Source of the DNA: Polyangiaceae bacterium
GTDB taxonomy: Bacteria > Myxococcota_A > Polyangia > Polyangiales > Polyangiaceae
Direction: 5' to 3'
Assembly: GCA_025353725.1 (NCBI GenBank)
Contig: JANXOF010000081.1
Location: 1-64,000, forward strand
Length of the DNA: 64,000 nucleotides
Below the pieces are notes generated by a model. That model was not told the origin of the DNA and searched no databases. It saw nothing but the letters and a program-made list of their open reading frames with translations. Every line of letters begins with the position of its first letter. Within the stretch, counting starts at the first letter, position 1. Made by a program: the position numbers and the translations under genes. Below are positions 29,868 to 39,371 of this stretch, piece after piece.

Positions 29868-31301
29868 ATGGATAATCAGAAGTTAGCCGTTGACGTTGCC
29901 GTCATTGGTGCGGGAACGGCCGGGCTTGCCGCTTACCGCGCCGCCCGTGCGAAAACAGAGCGCGTTGTCATGATTGAGTCGGGTCATCACGGCACGACGT
30001 GCGCGCGCGTCGGATGCATGCCAAGCAAGCTCCTCATTGCCGCGGGAGACGCCGCACATCACGCGCGGCATGCGGGCGCATTCGGTGTCGCAACCACGGT
30101 AAACGTCGACGGACGTGAAGTCATGGGCCGCGTACGGCGGGAGCGCGACCGCTTCGTTGGCTTCGTCGTTCAGAGCGTTGAGGCGATACCGGACGACCAT
30201 AAGCTCCACGGCCGCGCGCACTTTTTAGCGCCCGGGGTTCTCCAGGTCGCGCATGTCGACGGAACGCCGCTAGCGCATGTCGAGGCGCGCGCGGTAGTCG
30301 TCGCTACGGGCTCCTCGGCATTCCTTCCACCGATGTTCCAGCCCATCCGCGAACGCGTGATCATCAACGACGATGTTTTCATGTGGGAGACTCTTCCGCA
30401 CTCGGTCGCCGTCTTCGGAGGGGGCGTGATCGGCCTCGAACTAAGCCAAGCGCTCACCCGCCTAGGGGTGCGCGTTCGCGTGTTCGGACGAAGCGGTACG
30501 GTCGGTCCGCTCACAGACCCCATCGTGCGGGCGTCGGCGCTCAAGGCGTTTCGCGAGGAAATGTCGTTTCACCCGGACTGCACGGTGCGTCAGCTTCGCC
30601 TCGTCGACAAAAGCGTCGAGGTGACATTCGACGACGAAACGGGCGCACCGCACACCGAGACCTTCGAGTACGCCCTTGTCGCGGCGGGCCGGAAGCCCAA
30701 CCTCAACGGGCTCGGTCTCGAGCATTCCGGCATTCGCTTCGACCCGCGAGGCGTACCGATTCACGATCGCACGACGCTCCAATGCGACAGTACGTCGGTC
30801 TTTGTCGCGGGCGACGCGAACGACGACGTGCCCCTTCTCCACGAGGCCGCGGACGAGGGTAAAATCGCGGGCGAAAACGCGGCGCTCTACCCCAACGTCG
30901 TTCCCGGTGCGCGGCGGTCGCTGCTCGCGATTACGTTCACCGAACCACAAATCGCGGTCGCCGGCGCCACGCTTGCGTCGCTTATTGCTCGCCCGGGTGA
31001 CGGCTCAACCTCGCGCGAGATCGTAACCGGGGAGATTGATTTCGCCGATCAGGGACGTAGCCGCGTGATGCTTCAAAACCGAGGCGTAGGCCACGTTTAT
31101 GCAGACAAGCAGACGGGGCGCTTTCTAGGCGCGGAACTTGTCGGGCCACGCGTCGAGCATCTCGGGCATCTCCTTGCGTGGGCGCACCAACAAGGGCTCA
31201 CGGTCGACCAAATGCTCGCGATGCCGTTTTATCATCCCGTCGTCGAAGAGGGGCTTCGGACGGCCCTCCGCGACGTGGTCTCGAAGCTCTCGAAACGCTA
31301 A
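29868..31301 (+). CDS. Dihydrolipoamide dehydrogenase-like pyridine nucleotide-disulfide oxidoreductase
   Basis: [13 protein letters not shown], redox motif [41 protein letters not shown]-terminal HPVVEEGL. Confidence 0.93.
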   Translation: MDNQKLAVDVAVIGAGTAGLAAYRAARAKTERVVMIESGHHGTTCARVGCMPSKLLIAAGDAAHHARHAGAFGVATTVNVDGREVMGRVRRERDRFVGFVVQSVEAIPDDHKLHGRAHFLAPGVLQVAHVDGTPLAHVEARAVVVATGSSAFLPPMFQPIRERVIINDDVFMWETLPHSVAVFGGGVIGLELSQALTRLGVRVRVFGRSGTVGPLTDPIVRASALKAFREEMSFHPDCTVRQLRLVDKSVEVTFDDETGAPHTETFEYALVAAGRKPNLNGLGLEHSGIRFDPRGVPIHDRTTLQCDSTSVFVAGDANDDVPLLHEAADEGKIAGENAALYPNVVPGARRSLLAITFTEPQIAVAGATLASLIARPGDGSTSREIVTGEIDFADQGRSRVMLQNRGVGHVYADKQTGRFLGAELVGPRVEHLGHLLAWAHQQGLTVDQMLAMPFYHPVVEEGLRTALRDVVSKLSKR

Positions 31302-31327
31302 CCCAACCAAAGAAGGAAAGTACGCGA

Positions 31328-32053
31328 ATGGCTCTGAAGAATATCGAAGGACAAAGAGTACCGGAAGTCACGTTTCGCACGCGGCAAGATGGAACTTGGA
31401 AAGACGTGACGTCGACAGACCTCTTTAAGGGGAAAAAGGTCGTCGTTTTCGCTCTCCCAGGCGCGTTTACGCCGACGTGTTCGAGCGCGCATGTCCCGCG
31501 TTATAACGAGCTTTTGCCGGCGTTCAAAGCGCGGGGCATCAGTGACATCGTATGCCTCTCGGTCAATGACGCGTTCGTCATGTCGGAGTGGTCTGCGAAC
31601 CAGCACGCGAGCGGGCTCAAGTTCATCCCCGACGGCAATGGCGAGTTCAGCGAGAAGATGGGGCTACTCGTCGATAAAACGAATCTCGGTTTCGGAAAGC
31701 GCTCTTGGCGCTACTCGATGCTCGTCGACGACGGCGTCATCAAAAAAATGTTCATCGAGCCCGAAAAAGATGGGGACCCCTTCGAGGTCTCGGACGCCGA
31801 TACGATGCTGAAGTACCTGGACCCCAACGCGAAGGCGCCGCACGACGTGCTGCTCTTCACGAAGCCCGGATGCAGCTTCTGCACGAAGGCGAAGAAGCTT
31901 CTCTCGGACAAGGGAATGCTCTTCGAGGAGGTCGCTTCGTCGCCGCGGAACCTGCGCGCCGTGAGCGGCAAGTCGACGACGCCCCAAGTGTTCATCGACG
32001 GCCACTATGTCGGTGGGTCAGAGGAGCTGGAGAAGTTTCTCGCGAAAGCCTGA
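31328..32053 (+). CDS. Hybrid peroxiredoxin-glutaredoxin (track ORF starts 31178; ATG at 31328 with AAGGAAAG upstream preferred)
   Basis: Prx5-type [19 protein letters not shown] followed by glutaredoxin-type [21 protein letters not shown]...[19 protein letters not shown]. Confidence 0.95.
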   Translation: MALKNIEGQRVPEVTFRTRQDGTWKDVTSTDLFKGKKVVVFALPGAFTPTCSSAHVPRYNELLPAFKARGISDIVCLSVNDAFVMSEWSANQHASGLKFIPDGNGEFSEKMGLLVDKTNLGFGKRSWRYSMLVDDGVIKKMFIEPEKDGDPFEVSDADTMLKYLDPNAKAPHDVLLFTKPGCSFCTKAKKLLSDKGMLFEEVASSPRNLRAVSGKSTTPQVFIDGHYVGGSEELEKFLAKA

Positions 32054-32176
32054 ACCAGAAGCCGCGTGAATGCGCAGTCGCGTCGAGTCTACTCTTCGCG
32101 ACTGCCACGGCCTGATCACGACTGAACGGTGGCGTACGGTACGACCAAACGCAAGCGCAGTTGCAGTACGACGAGC

Positions 32177-33454
32177 TTACGGCGTCGGGGCCGACGAGCC
32201 TGGGCAACCACTCGACGTTGCGGCGGCCATGCGTTTGCGAAGAACCGAGGCGTAGACAAGGCGCTGCATGACACTCGCGGACGCGCAGAGTTGGCCCTTG
32301 TCGACGGCTGCCGCGGCCGCGGTCATCCAGAGGTCGAGGGCCTCTTCGGTAGGGCGAACTTTCGCGTTCTGCACCGCGAGCGCCAAGGCTCGTTTCGGAT
32401 CATTGCCGAGCGTCAGGTAAAATCGCGCGGCGTGGTCGGCGTAGGCTTCCGGATGCTGCGCAACGCGCGCCTCGTAAAGCATGCGCGCGTCTTCCAGGGT
32501 GCGCGCCGCGTCTTCGTCTCGCTTGTCGCGTCGGTAAGCCGTCGCGAGCGCCGCCACGACGTCCGCGTCCGTGCTTTTTTTGCGCAGCGCTTCGAGGCGC
32601 GCAATCGCTAGGCTCGGCGACTCGAGCGACGCAAGGTGCACCGCTGCGTGGGCGAAGTCGGGGATCGCTTCGACAGCGACGGTGAAGTACCGCAGAGCCT
32701 CGTTCGCTTTGCCGTTCGCCTCGAGCGACGTCCCGCGCTGAAACTCCATCCACGCGACGGGGAACGGCGAAACGTCGACGATAGCCGCGCGTGCACGCTC
32801 GAAGAGACGCTCGGCTTCGTCGGGCTTTTGCATATGGCCAAGCAAGACGGCGCGCGTCACGAGTTGCGCGGGCCGAAGCGCCTGCGTGAGTGGCGGATAG
32901 AGTTTGTCGGCCTCGTCATAGCGACCGGTCGCAACGAACACGGCAGCGCGCGCGGACGCGATGCGGTCATCGACCGCGCCCAGCGCTTTGGCCTCGTCGA
33001 GCTCTTTCAGCTCGGCCTCGAAGCGGTGAAGTGCGCCGTGGGTCAGCGCGCGGGCGAAGTGCGCCTCGTGGCTGCCGGGAAGCGCCTTGACGGCCTTGCT
33101 CGCGACGGCGTCGGCGAGCTCATAATCTGCGATATTGGCGACAAATTGGCCGCGCTCGAGAAGAAACTCGACCAAAGCAAGCCGGCTCGGACCGTCGGCC
33201 GCGTCGCGGCGCAAGCGCTCGTCGATCTCGGCATTGAGGTTATGGCTGGCGATGCTCCAACTCGTCGTTCGAAGACGGGCGAAGGGCGCGCTCACGGCCG
33301 TGGCATCGCTCAGTTCGGTAAACCCGCCAGAGTCCGTGGGGGCCTCGGTGAGTGCGTTTTTCTTTGCGCAAGACAGCGAAAAAAGCAGCCCGAAAGCGAG
33401 CGCACAACGTCGGACACCCGACCCCGACGCTCGCTCTCGGACGCGCAGCATCAC
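32177..33454 (-). CDS. TPR-repeat lipoprotein
   Basis: 425 aa; LFSLSCAKK lipobox; helical repeats. Confidence 0.8.
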   Translation of the reverse strand: MMLRVRERASGSGVRRCALAFGLLFSLSCAKKNALTEAPTDSGGFTELSDATAVSAPFARLRTTSWSIASHNLNAEIDERLRRDAADGPSRLALVEFLLERGQFVANIADYELADAVASKAVKALPGSHEAHFARALTHGALHRFEAELKELDEAKALGAVDDRIASARAAVFVATGRYDEADKLYPPLTQALRPAQLVTRAVLLGHMQKPDEAERLFERARAAIVDVSPFPVAWMEFQRGTSLEANGKANEALRYFTVAVEAIPDFAHAAVHLASLESPSLAIARLEALRKKSTDADVVAALATAYRRDKRDEDAARTLEDARMLYEARVAQHPEAYADHAARFYLTLGNDPKRALALAVQNAKVRPTEEALDLWMTAAAAAVDKGQLCASASVMQRLVYASVLRKRMAAATSSGCPGSSAPTP

Positions 33455-34173
33455 TTCGGGGGCGCGAGGTACGGAAACGTCGTTCCGCCCGTTTTAGCGG
33501 GATCCGCTGCAATTCCGTCGGAAATGACAGGATCGAGGCCGTCGACCAACGCCGTGAACGTGGTGTCGATGACGTCCATCGGCAACGTCCTCCCACCCCG
33601 GTCCGTGTTCACGACGAGCTTCGTCGCGTTGAGTTCGACCGCAAGGTATTGCGCCGCGGTCGTTCCGGCCGTGTTGAGCCAGAGGCGGTCGTCGGCGAGA
33701 ACGCCGCCGAGCGCGCCGTACTTTGCCTTGCTCGTGACGGCGCCGGCATCCTGGTCCGACAGGGGCTGGTTGGAACAGTTGCGGTCAAGGCCGTCGTAGA
33801 TCGCAAGGTTCTTCGAGACCTCCTCGGCATACGCCGCAGACCAACCGGACGGCGTCGCGTTCGCGTTCCATCCGTCTTTTGCGGTTCCGGCGGTCGCTTC
33901 AACGGCCTCGAACGTATTGTTGAGTGCCGTGTTGACCGCTGGACGACCCATTCGGTCGATCTGCGCTCCGAGTGTCGGCGGCGCGTTGCCTTCAGATCCG
34001 CCGTCAGGCGTCGTCGTGCTGCCGTCAGGCTTGGGAGTGGTGCCGGTGTCAGCCTTGTTAATGGCCGCTACGTCGTCATCGCCGCAGCCGTAGCCGGCGA
34101 CAGACATAACCACGACAGCGACGAGAGCAGAGCCAATCGAAAAAAGAGTGGTGCGGTTCATAGCGTTCCTCAC
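33451..34173 (-). CDS. Exported protein resembling the C-terminal part of DUF4331
   Basis: Signal/lipobox N-terminus (VVVMSVAGYGCGDD); QIDRMGRPAVNTALNN typical of the second half of DUF4331 proteins. Confidence 0.75.
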   Translation of the reverse strand: MRNAMNRTTLFSIGSALVAVVVMSVAGYGCGDDDVAAINKADTGTTPKPDGSTTTPDGGSEGNAPPTLGAQIDRMGRPAVNTALNNTFEAVEATAGTAKDGWNANATPSGWSAAYAEEVSKNLAIYDGLDRNCSNQPLSDQDAGAVTSKAKYGALGGVLADDRLWLNTAGTTAAQYLAVELNATKLVVNTDRGGRTLPMDVIDTTFTALVDGLDPVISDGIAADPAKTGGTTFPYLAPPK

Positions 34174-34880
34174 GGCTTCCTGTTCGTGCTGGCCCAGACG
34201 CTGACCACGGGGCCGCCCTTGGTGACGAGCGCTAGGTCAATCTGAGCGACGATCGCGAGAGTGTTGAGGTTCTTGAAGAAGTCCTCCGGAGCTCCACCGC
34301 CGTCGGGATTGGTCTTCAATTGGTTCGCCAACACAGTCGCGGTCTCTCCCGTGAGCTGCGGACAGCCGGCGTCAAACTTGAGACTTGAGGCAGCCCCTTT
34401 CACGGTGCTGACGGCATTTTTGAAGCCCGCGAGGTTGAAGAAGAACGGGTCTGCACGAAGGCCTGCGAAGACCTTGAGCTTGCCGCTCGCGCTCGAAATG
34501 CCCGTCGCCGACGAGGCGTCGCCCGTGGCGTACTCGCCGCCGGCCCAACACTGCGCGACTTGCGCCGCGTTGAAGGTGCAGATGACGTTGACGTCGTTCG
34601 AACCGCCGCCAAACGCCGCGGCGCTTTGCGTGTGAAGCACATACTGCACGGCATCGGAGAACTTGGCGCCTGCGGCCGCGGCAGGCGAAACCGTCATCGC
34701 GAAGACGGCGTTGGTTGAGTCGGTAAACGTGTAGACATCATTGATGTCCGCAGCGGCTTCGGCCTTCGTGGCCGGCGCGTCAAGATGGTCGGCCGAGTGA
34801 GCGAGTCGCGGGTGAATCACGGCCGTCGCGAGGCACGCGCCCCCGACCACGGCGATCCACTTTAAAAGTGTAGTTTTCAC
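34170..34880 (-). CDS. DUF4331-like exported protein (N-terminal part of the domain)
   Basis: GTG start with GGAG RBS; signal peptide; HSADHLDAPATKAEAAADINDVYTFTDSTNAVFAMTVSP. Confidence 0.82.
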   Translation of the reverse strand: MKTTLLKWIAVVGGACLATAVIHPRLAHSADHLDAPATKAEAAADINDVYTFTDSTNAVFAMTVSPAAAAGAKFSDAVQYVLHTQSAAAFGGGSNDVNVICTFNAAQVAQCWAGGEYATGDASSATGISSASGKLKVFAGLRADPFFFNLAGFKNAVSTVKGAASSLKFDAGCPQLTGETATVLANQLKTNPDGGGAPEDFFKNLNTLAIVAQIDLALVTKGGPVVSVWASTNRKP

Positions 34881-35147
34881 TAGATTTTCTCCGTTTCAAA
34901 GATACGAAAACAGGTTGCGCACGGCAGTAGACGCGATGCCGTCGGTAAAGTCACCTTCCAACGAAGCTTAACGGCGGATGCGGTTTTACGAACAAGGCTG
35001 CCTCAGGGTGGACCCCGAGGTAAGGGACACAAAGACGCAGCGAAACCGCCCTTCGTTCCCGAGCTAACCCTACCGAGAAGTGCAGCGCGTCGATCGCTAA
35101 ACCCGACGACCCGCAACGCCCGAGTGGTACGAAGCTACGAATCTGCT

Positions 35148-37424
35148 ATGAAGCTCGTTTGTATCGGCGGTGGACCCGCAGGCCTTTATTTCGCCCTCCT
35201 CTACAAGAAGGCACGCCCGAACGCGGACGTTACGGTCGTGGAGCGCAACGCGGCGGGCATCACCTTCGGTTGGGGGGTTGTGTTTTCCGACGAGACGCTC
35301 TCCTACCTCGAGGAAAGCGACCGCCCGACGCACGAAGCTATCACCGCCGCGTTCGAGCATTGGACCGCGATCGACGTGCATTTCAAGGGCGAATGCTTGC
35401 GGTCCGGAGGCCACGGTTTTTCGGGAATCGCGCGCAAAGAGCTCCTTCGCATCTTGACCGAGCGCGCCGTATCGCTGGGCGTCAAGCTCGTCTTTAACGT
35501 CGAGGTCGACGACTACGAAAAGTACGCGGCGGGCGCCGACCTCGTCGTTGCGTGCGACGGCGTGAAAAGCAAGATTCGAGACCGCCACGTGAGCACGTTC
35601 AAGCCGTCGCTCGACGTTCGGTCGGCGCGCTACATTTGGCTCGGCACGAAGAAGCGATTCGACGCGTTCACGTTCGCCTTCGAGTCGAACGCCGACGGAC
35701 TATTTCAAGCGCACGCGTATCGCTTTGAGCCTTCGATGAGCACGTTCATCGTCGAGTGCGACGAGGCGTCGTTCCTCAAAGCCGGGCTCGACACGGCGAC
35801 CACGGAGGAGAGTCTTGCGTACGTCGAAGCGCTTTTTAGCAAGCCTCTTGGCGGCGAGAAGCTCGTCGCCAACAAGTCGACCTGGGGCACGTTTGTCACC
35901 GTCAAGAACGAGACGTGGCACCACGCGAACGTCGTCTTGCTGGGCGACGCGGCGCACACGGCGCACTTCTCGATTGGCTCCGGAACGAAGCTCGCGATGG
36001 AGGACGCGATAGCCCTCACGAAAGCGCTCACGTCGCACGAAGCGGACGCAAGCTCCGTCCAAGACGCTCTTGTCGCGTACGAAGCCGAGCGGCGCCCCAT
36101 CGTCGAACGCACGCAAAAAGCTGCACAAGATAGCCTTCTTTGGTTCGAAAACGTCAAACGCTACCAAGCGATGTCGCCGACGCAGTTCGCGTTCAGTCTG
36201 CTCACACGGAGCAAACGGATTACCTACGACAACCTGAAGGAGCGTGACGCGTCGTTCGCCTCGCGCGTGGCTTCGTGGTTCGCAGGCTCGCAGGGAGCGA
36301 GCGCTTCGGTATCCGCCTCAACCTCAACGCCGACGTCGACGTCTGCGATGTTTACGCCGTTCAAGCTTCGCGACCTCGTGGTTCCGAACCGCGTCGTCGT
36401 CTCGCCCATGTGCATGTATTCCGCAGTCGACGGAACACCGAACGATTTTCACTTCGCGCACCTTGTCGCGCGGGCTGCGGGAGGCGCGGGCCTCGTCATG
36501 GCGGAGATGACCGACGTCTCGCGCGAGGCGCGAATCTCTCCCGGTTGTGCGGGTATGTACCTTCCGGAGCACGTGGCGGCGTGGAAGCGTATCGTCTCTC
36601 ATGTCCACGCGACGACCGCGTCGAAGATGGGACTTCAGTTAGGGCACGCCGGGCGCAAAGGCTCGACGAAGGTGATGTGGGAGGGAAGCGATAGGCCGCT
36701 CGAATCAGGCAATTGGCCACTCATGAGTGCCTCGCCGCTCCCCTACTACCCCGATAGTCAAATACCGCGCGAAATGGACCGAGCGGATATGGACCGCGTG
36801 AAAGCCGAATACGAGCGCGCGGCGACATGGGCGCACGAGGCCGCGTTTGACTTGCTGGAGGTCCACATGGCCCACGGGTACCTCCTCGCGAGTTTTCTCT
36901 CGCCGCTCACCAACGTTAGGGCGGATGCGTACGGCGGCACGCGCGAGGGCCGCATGCGGTTTCCGCTCGAAGTCTTCGAGGCCGTGCGCGCGGCGTGGCC
37001 CCCGAAAAAGCCAATGAGCGTCCGTATTTCGGCGACGGATTGGCTCCCGGGCGGCGTCGAAGACGCGGACGTCCTTGCGCTCGCACGAGCGCTGAAAGAG
37101 CGCGGCGCCGACATCATCGATTGCTCGGCGGGGATGACCTCTCCGGCATCAAAACCGAAATTTTACGGGCGCATGTACCAAGCCTACTGGGCTGACATGG
37201 TGCGTAACGAAGTGGCGATTCCGACCATGACCGTGGGGAATATCTCGAGCGCCGACCAGATCAATACGCTCCTTCTTTCGGGTCGTGCAGACCTTTGCGC
37301 GCTCGCGCGCCCACACCTTTCCCATCCGAGCTTCACGTTGAGCGCCGCCATCGAGCAGGGCTATACTGACATTTTCTTACCCAAGCCGTACGGCATCGTT
37401 CGGCCCCGCGCCGTCGCGCGCTAG
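35148..37424 (+). CDS. Bifunctional FAD monooxygenase / old-yellow-enzyme-family reductase (2-aminobenzoyl-CoA monooxygenase/reductase-like)
   Basis: N-terminal MKLVCIGGGPAGLYFALLYKK...VVLLGDAAHTAHFSIGSGTKLAMEDA; Ser/Thr linker; C-terminal OYE domain MFTPFKLRDLVVPNRVVVSPMCMYSA...LQLGHAGRKG...YGGTREGRMRFPLEV. Confidence 0.9.
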   Translation: MKLVCIGGGPAGLYFALLYKKARPNADVTVVERNAAGITFGWGVVFSDETLSYLEESDRPTHEAITAAFEHWTAIDVHFKGECLRSGGHGFSGIARKELLRILTERAVSLGVKLVFNVEVDDYEKYAAGADLVVACDGVKSKIRDRHVSTFKPSLDVRSARYIWLGTKKRFDAFTFAFESNADGLFQAHAYRFEPSMSTFIVECDEASFLKAGLDTATTEESLAYVEALFSKPLGGEKLVANKSTWGTFVTVKNETWHHANVVLLGDAAHTAHFSIGSGTKLAMEDAIALTKALTSHEADASSVQDALVAYEAERRPIVERTQKAAQDSLLWFENVKRYQAMSPTQFAFSLLTRSKRITYDNLKERDASFASRVASWFAGSQGASASVSASTSTPTSTSAMFTPFKLRDLVVPNRVVVSPMCMYSAVDGTPNDFHFAHLVARAAGGAGLVMAEMTDVSREARISPGCAGMYLPEHVAAWKRIVSHVHATTASKMGLQLGHAGRKGSTKVMWEGSDRPLESGNWPLMSASPLPYYPDSQIPREMDRADMDRVKAEYERAATWAHEAAFDLLEVHMAHGYLLASFLSPLTNVRADAYGGTREGRMRFPLEVFEAVRAAWPPKKPMSVRISATDWLPGGVEDADVLALARALKERGADIIDCSAGMTSPASKPKFYGRMYQAYWADMVRNEVAIPTMTVGNISSADQINTLLLSGRADLCALARPHLSHPSFTLSAAIEQGYTDIFLPKPYGIVRPRAVAR

Positions 37425-37455
37425 TCGCATGCGCGATGACCAGGCCTCTAAAAGG

Positions 37456-38112
37456 CTACTTCGCGCGTCCGCTGTCGTAGTCCGCGGCGGCGGCGGACAC
37501 AGCGTCGAGATCACGGGTCGCTTTCGAAGCTTCGGCGAGCAGTTCCGCGGTGAAAAGCGTGATTCCCCAAATCCCGTTGTCACGCACACGGAACGCCCAC
37601 CGCGTCCCTTGCGCCGTCACCACACTCGCGCGGTCGCCTTCGACTTCGACTTTCGCGACACCCGACAGGTCTTTTCGCAAGCGACGCGCCCACCCTCGTT
37701 GAGCGTAGAGGCGCGCAAACAGTTCGGCCCCGTCAGAGGCTCCTGCCGCGAGCTTGTAAGGCTCAAGCATCTCGGTGCGTTGCGGTTCGGGGTAGCTTTC
37801 TGAGATGCGCTTGCTCGCTTTCGCGCGCATCTCGCGAATCGTGAAAGAGGCCCACTGCGCGTCGGTCTCTAAGTAGGCAAAGAAGGCCCGTGGGTCGTCC
37901 TGATTCACGCCGAGCGCGATGCGCATGTAAGCCCCCTCGGGCGTGTGATCCGAAGGAAACGGCCGCCTTACTTTGCTCGAGACCGCGTAGGCCGCGACCG
38001 CGAGAAGCACAGAGCAGGCAACGGTGCCGATCACCCTGCGCGCAGTTCGTTTGGGTATCAACGGTGTCCTCGAGGTGGGCTGCGAGCGATGCGGCTCGGT
38101 ACGGACGACCAT
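37456..38112 (-). CDS. Membrane-anchored protein of unknown function
   Basis: 218-aa ORF with single N-terminal TM (VIGTVACSVLLAVAAYAV). Confidence 0.7.
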   Translation of the reverse strand: MVVRTEPHRSQPTSRTPLIPKRTARRVIGTVACSVLLAVAAYAVSSKVRRPFPSDHTPEGAYMRIALGVNQDDPRAFFAYLETDAQWASFTIREMRAKASKRISESYPEPQRTEMLEPYKLAAGASDGAELFARLYAQRGWARRLRKDLSGVAKVEVEGDRASVVTAQGTRWAFRVRDNGIWGITLFTAELLAEASKATRDLDAVSAAAADYDSGRAK

Positions 38113-38153
38113 GCGTCATTTTGAGCCTTGTCGCTACGTCTTCGGGCGCCTAT

Positions 38154-39371
38154 GTGGCAGAGGTGGGAGATCTGGCGTCGCTTGTTGCGCGCGTGCTTCG
38201 TGCGCGACGCGCCACCGTAAGTCTCACTTCGCGGCTGAGCGCAGAGGACATGGTCGTGCAGTCGATGCCCGACGCGAGCCCGACCAAATGGCATCTCGCC
38301 CACACGACGTGGTTTTTTGATCGATTTGTCCTGCAGCCCCTCGGGCTCCCGGCTCAACGTCCCGCCTACGATTACCTCTTCAATTCATACTACGACGCCG
38401 TGGGTAAACGTCACCCGCGGAGCGCGCGTGGCTTATTGACAAGGCCATCGACGGATGAGGTTTTCTCTTACCGAAGCGAAGTCGACGCGCGCCTAGCTGA
38501 CCTCGAGGGCTCGAAGCCGAGCCTGCGAGCTGGCTTGGCAGCAGGGCTCGAACTTGGGTTGCATCACGAGGAGCAGCATCAAGAACTCATCGTCACGGAC
38601 ATCAAACACCTCTTCGGTGAAAACCCGCTTCTTCCGGCTTATGACACGGAGGTCGCCGCACGGTTCAGCCGCTCGCGCGCGCGCCCGGCAACGCTCACGT
38701 GGCACGCCGACGCCGGCGGCATCAAGGAGATGGGGCACGCCGCGGAACCCGAATTCGCGTTCGACAACGAGTGCCCACGCCACAAAGTGTATCTTGCACC
38801 TTTTGCCATGGCGTCGCGCCTGGTTACGTGCGGGGAGTACCTCGCGTTCATGCGCGAGGGCGGGTACGTGCGTCCCGAGCTCTGGCTCTCCGAGGGCTTC
38901 GCGTGGGCGCAGGCGAACGGCAAGCATGCGCCGCGTTATTGGCTTCAGGAACCGAGCGCCGAAGCGTGCCAAGCCAGTGAGCCTCGTGTGTTCACACTTC
39001 AAGGGGCTCAGGCTTTCGACCCCGATTCGCCCGTGCTTCACGTTTCGTATTACGAAGCCGACGCCTACGCTCGGTGGGCGAGCGCGCGACTTCCCACGGA
39101 GGCCGAGTGGGAGTCCGCGGCGAACCACGTCGACCAAGCCTTTGGCGTAGCGTGGCAGTGGACCCAAAGCGCTTACGCGCCTTTTCCTGGGTTTCGTCCG
39201 CTCGGGGGAGCGTTTGGCGAGTACAACGGCAAGTTTATGGTGAGCCAGATAGTCCTCCGCGGAAGTTCATGCGCAACGCCCGAGGGTCACTCGCGAGTGA
39301 CGTACCGCAACTTTTTTCCGCCCAGCGCCGAATGGCAATTTACCGGCATTCGGCTCGCGAGGGACGCATGA
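38154..39371 (+). CDS. egtB: Ergothioneine biosynthesis sulfoxide synthase EgtB-like (start estimated; track ORF starts 37890)
   Basis: DinB-like iron ligands (WHLAHTTWFFDRF; HHEEQHQELIVTDIKHL) and FGE-sulfatase-type C-terminus (EFAFDNECPRHKVYLAPF...LPTEAEWE...FRPLGGAFGEYNGKFMVSQIVLRGSSCATPEGHSRVTYRNFF). Confidence 0.92.
   Translation: MAEVGDLASLVARVLRARRATVSLTSRLSAEDMVVQSMPDASPTKWHLAHTTWFFDRFVLQPLGLPAQRPAYDYLFNSYYDAVGKRHPRSARGLLTRPSTDEVFSYRSEVDARLADLEGSKPSLRAGLAAGLELGLHHEEQHQELIVTDIKHLFGENPLLPAYDTEVAARFSRSRARPATLTWHADAGGIKEMGHAAEPEFAFDNECPRHKVYLAPFAMASRLVTCGEYLAFMREGGYVRPELWLSEGFAWAQANGKHAPRYWLQEPSAEACQASEPRVFTLQGAQAFDPDSPVLHVSYYEADAYARWASARLPTEAEWESAANHVDQAFGVAWQWTQSAYAPFPGFRPLGGAFGEYNGKFMVSQIVLRGSSCATPEGHSRVTYRNFFPPSAEWQFTGIRLARDA

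Noticed and set aside
32636-33799. 387-aa plus-strand ORF antisense to TPR/DUF4331 genes
   Set aside because: Shadow ORF with no recognisable domain; spans two real minus-strand genes.
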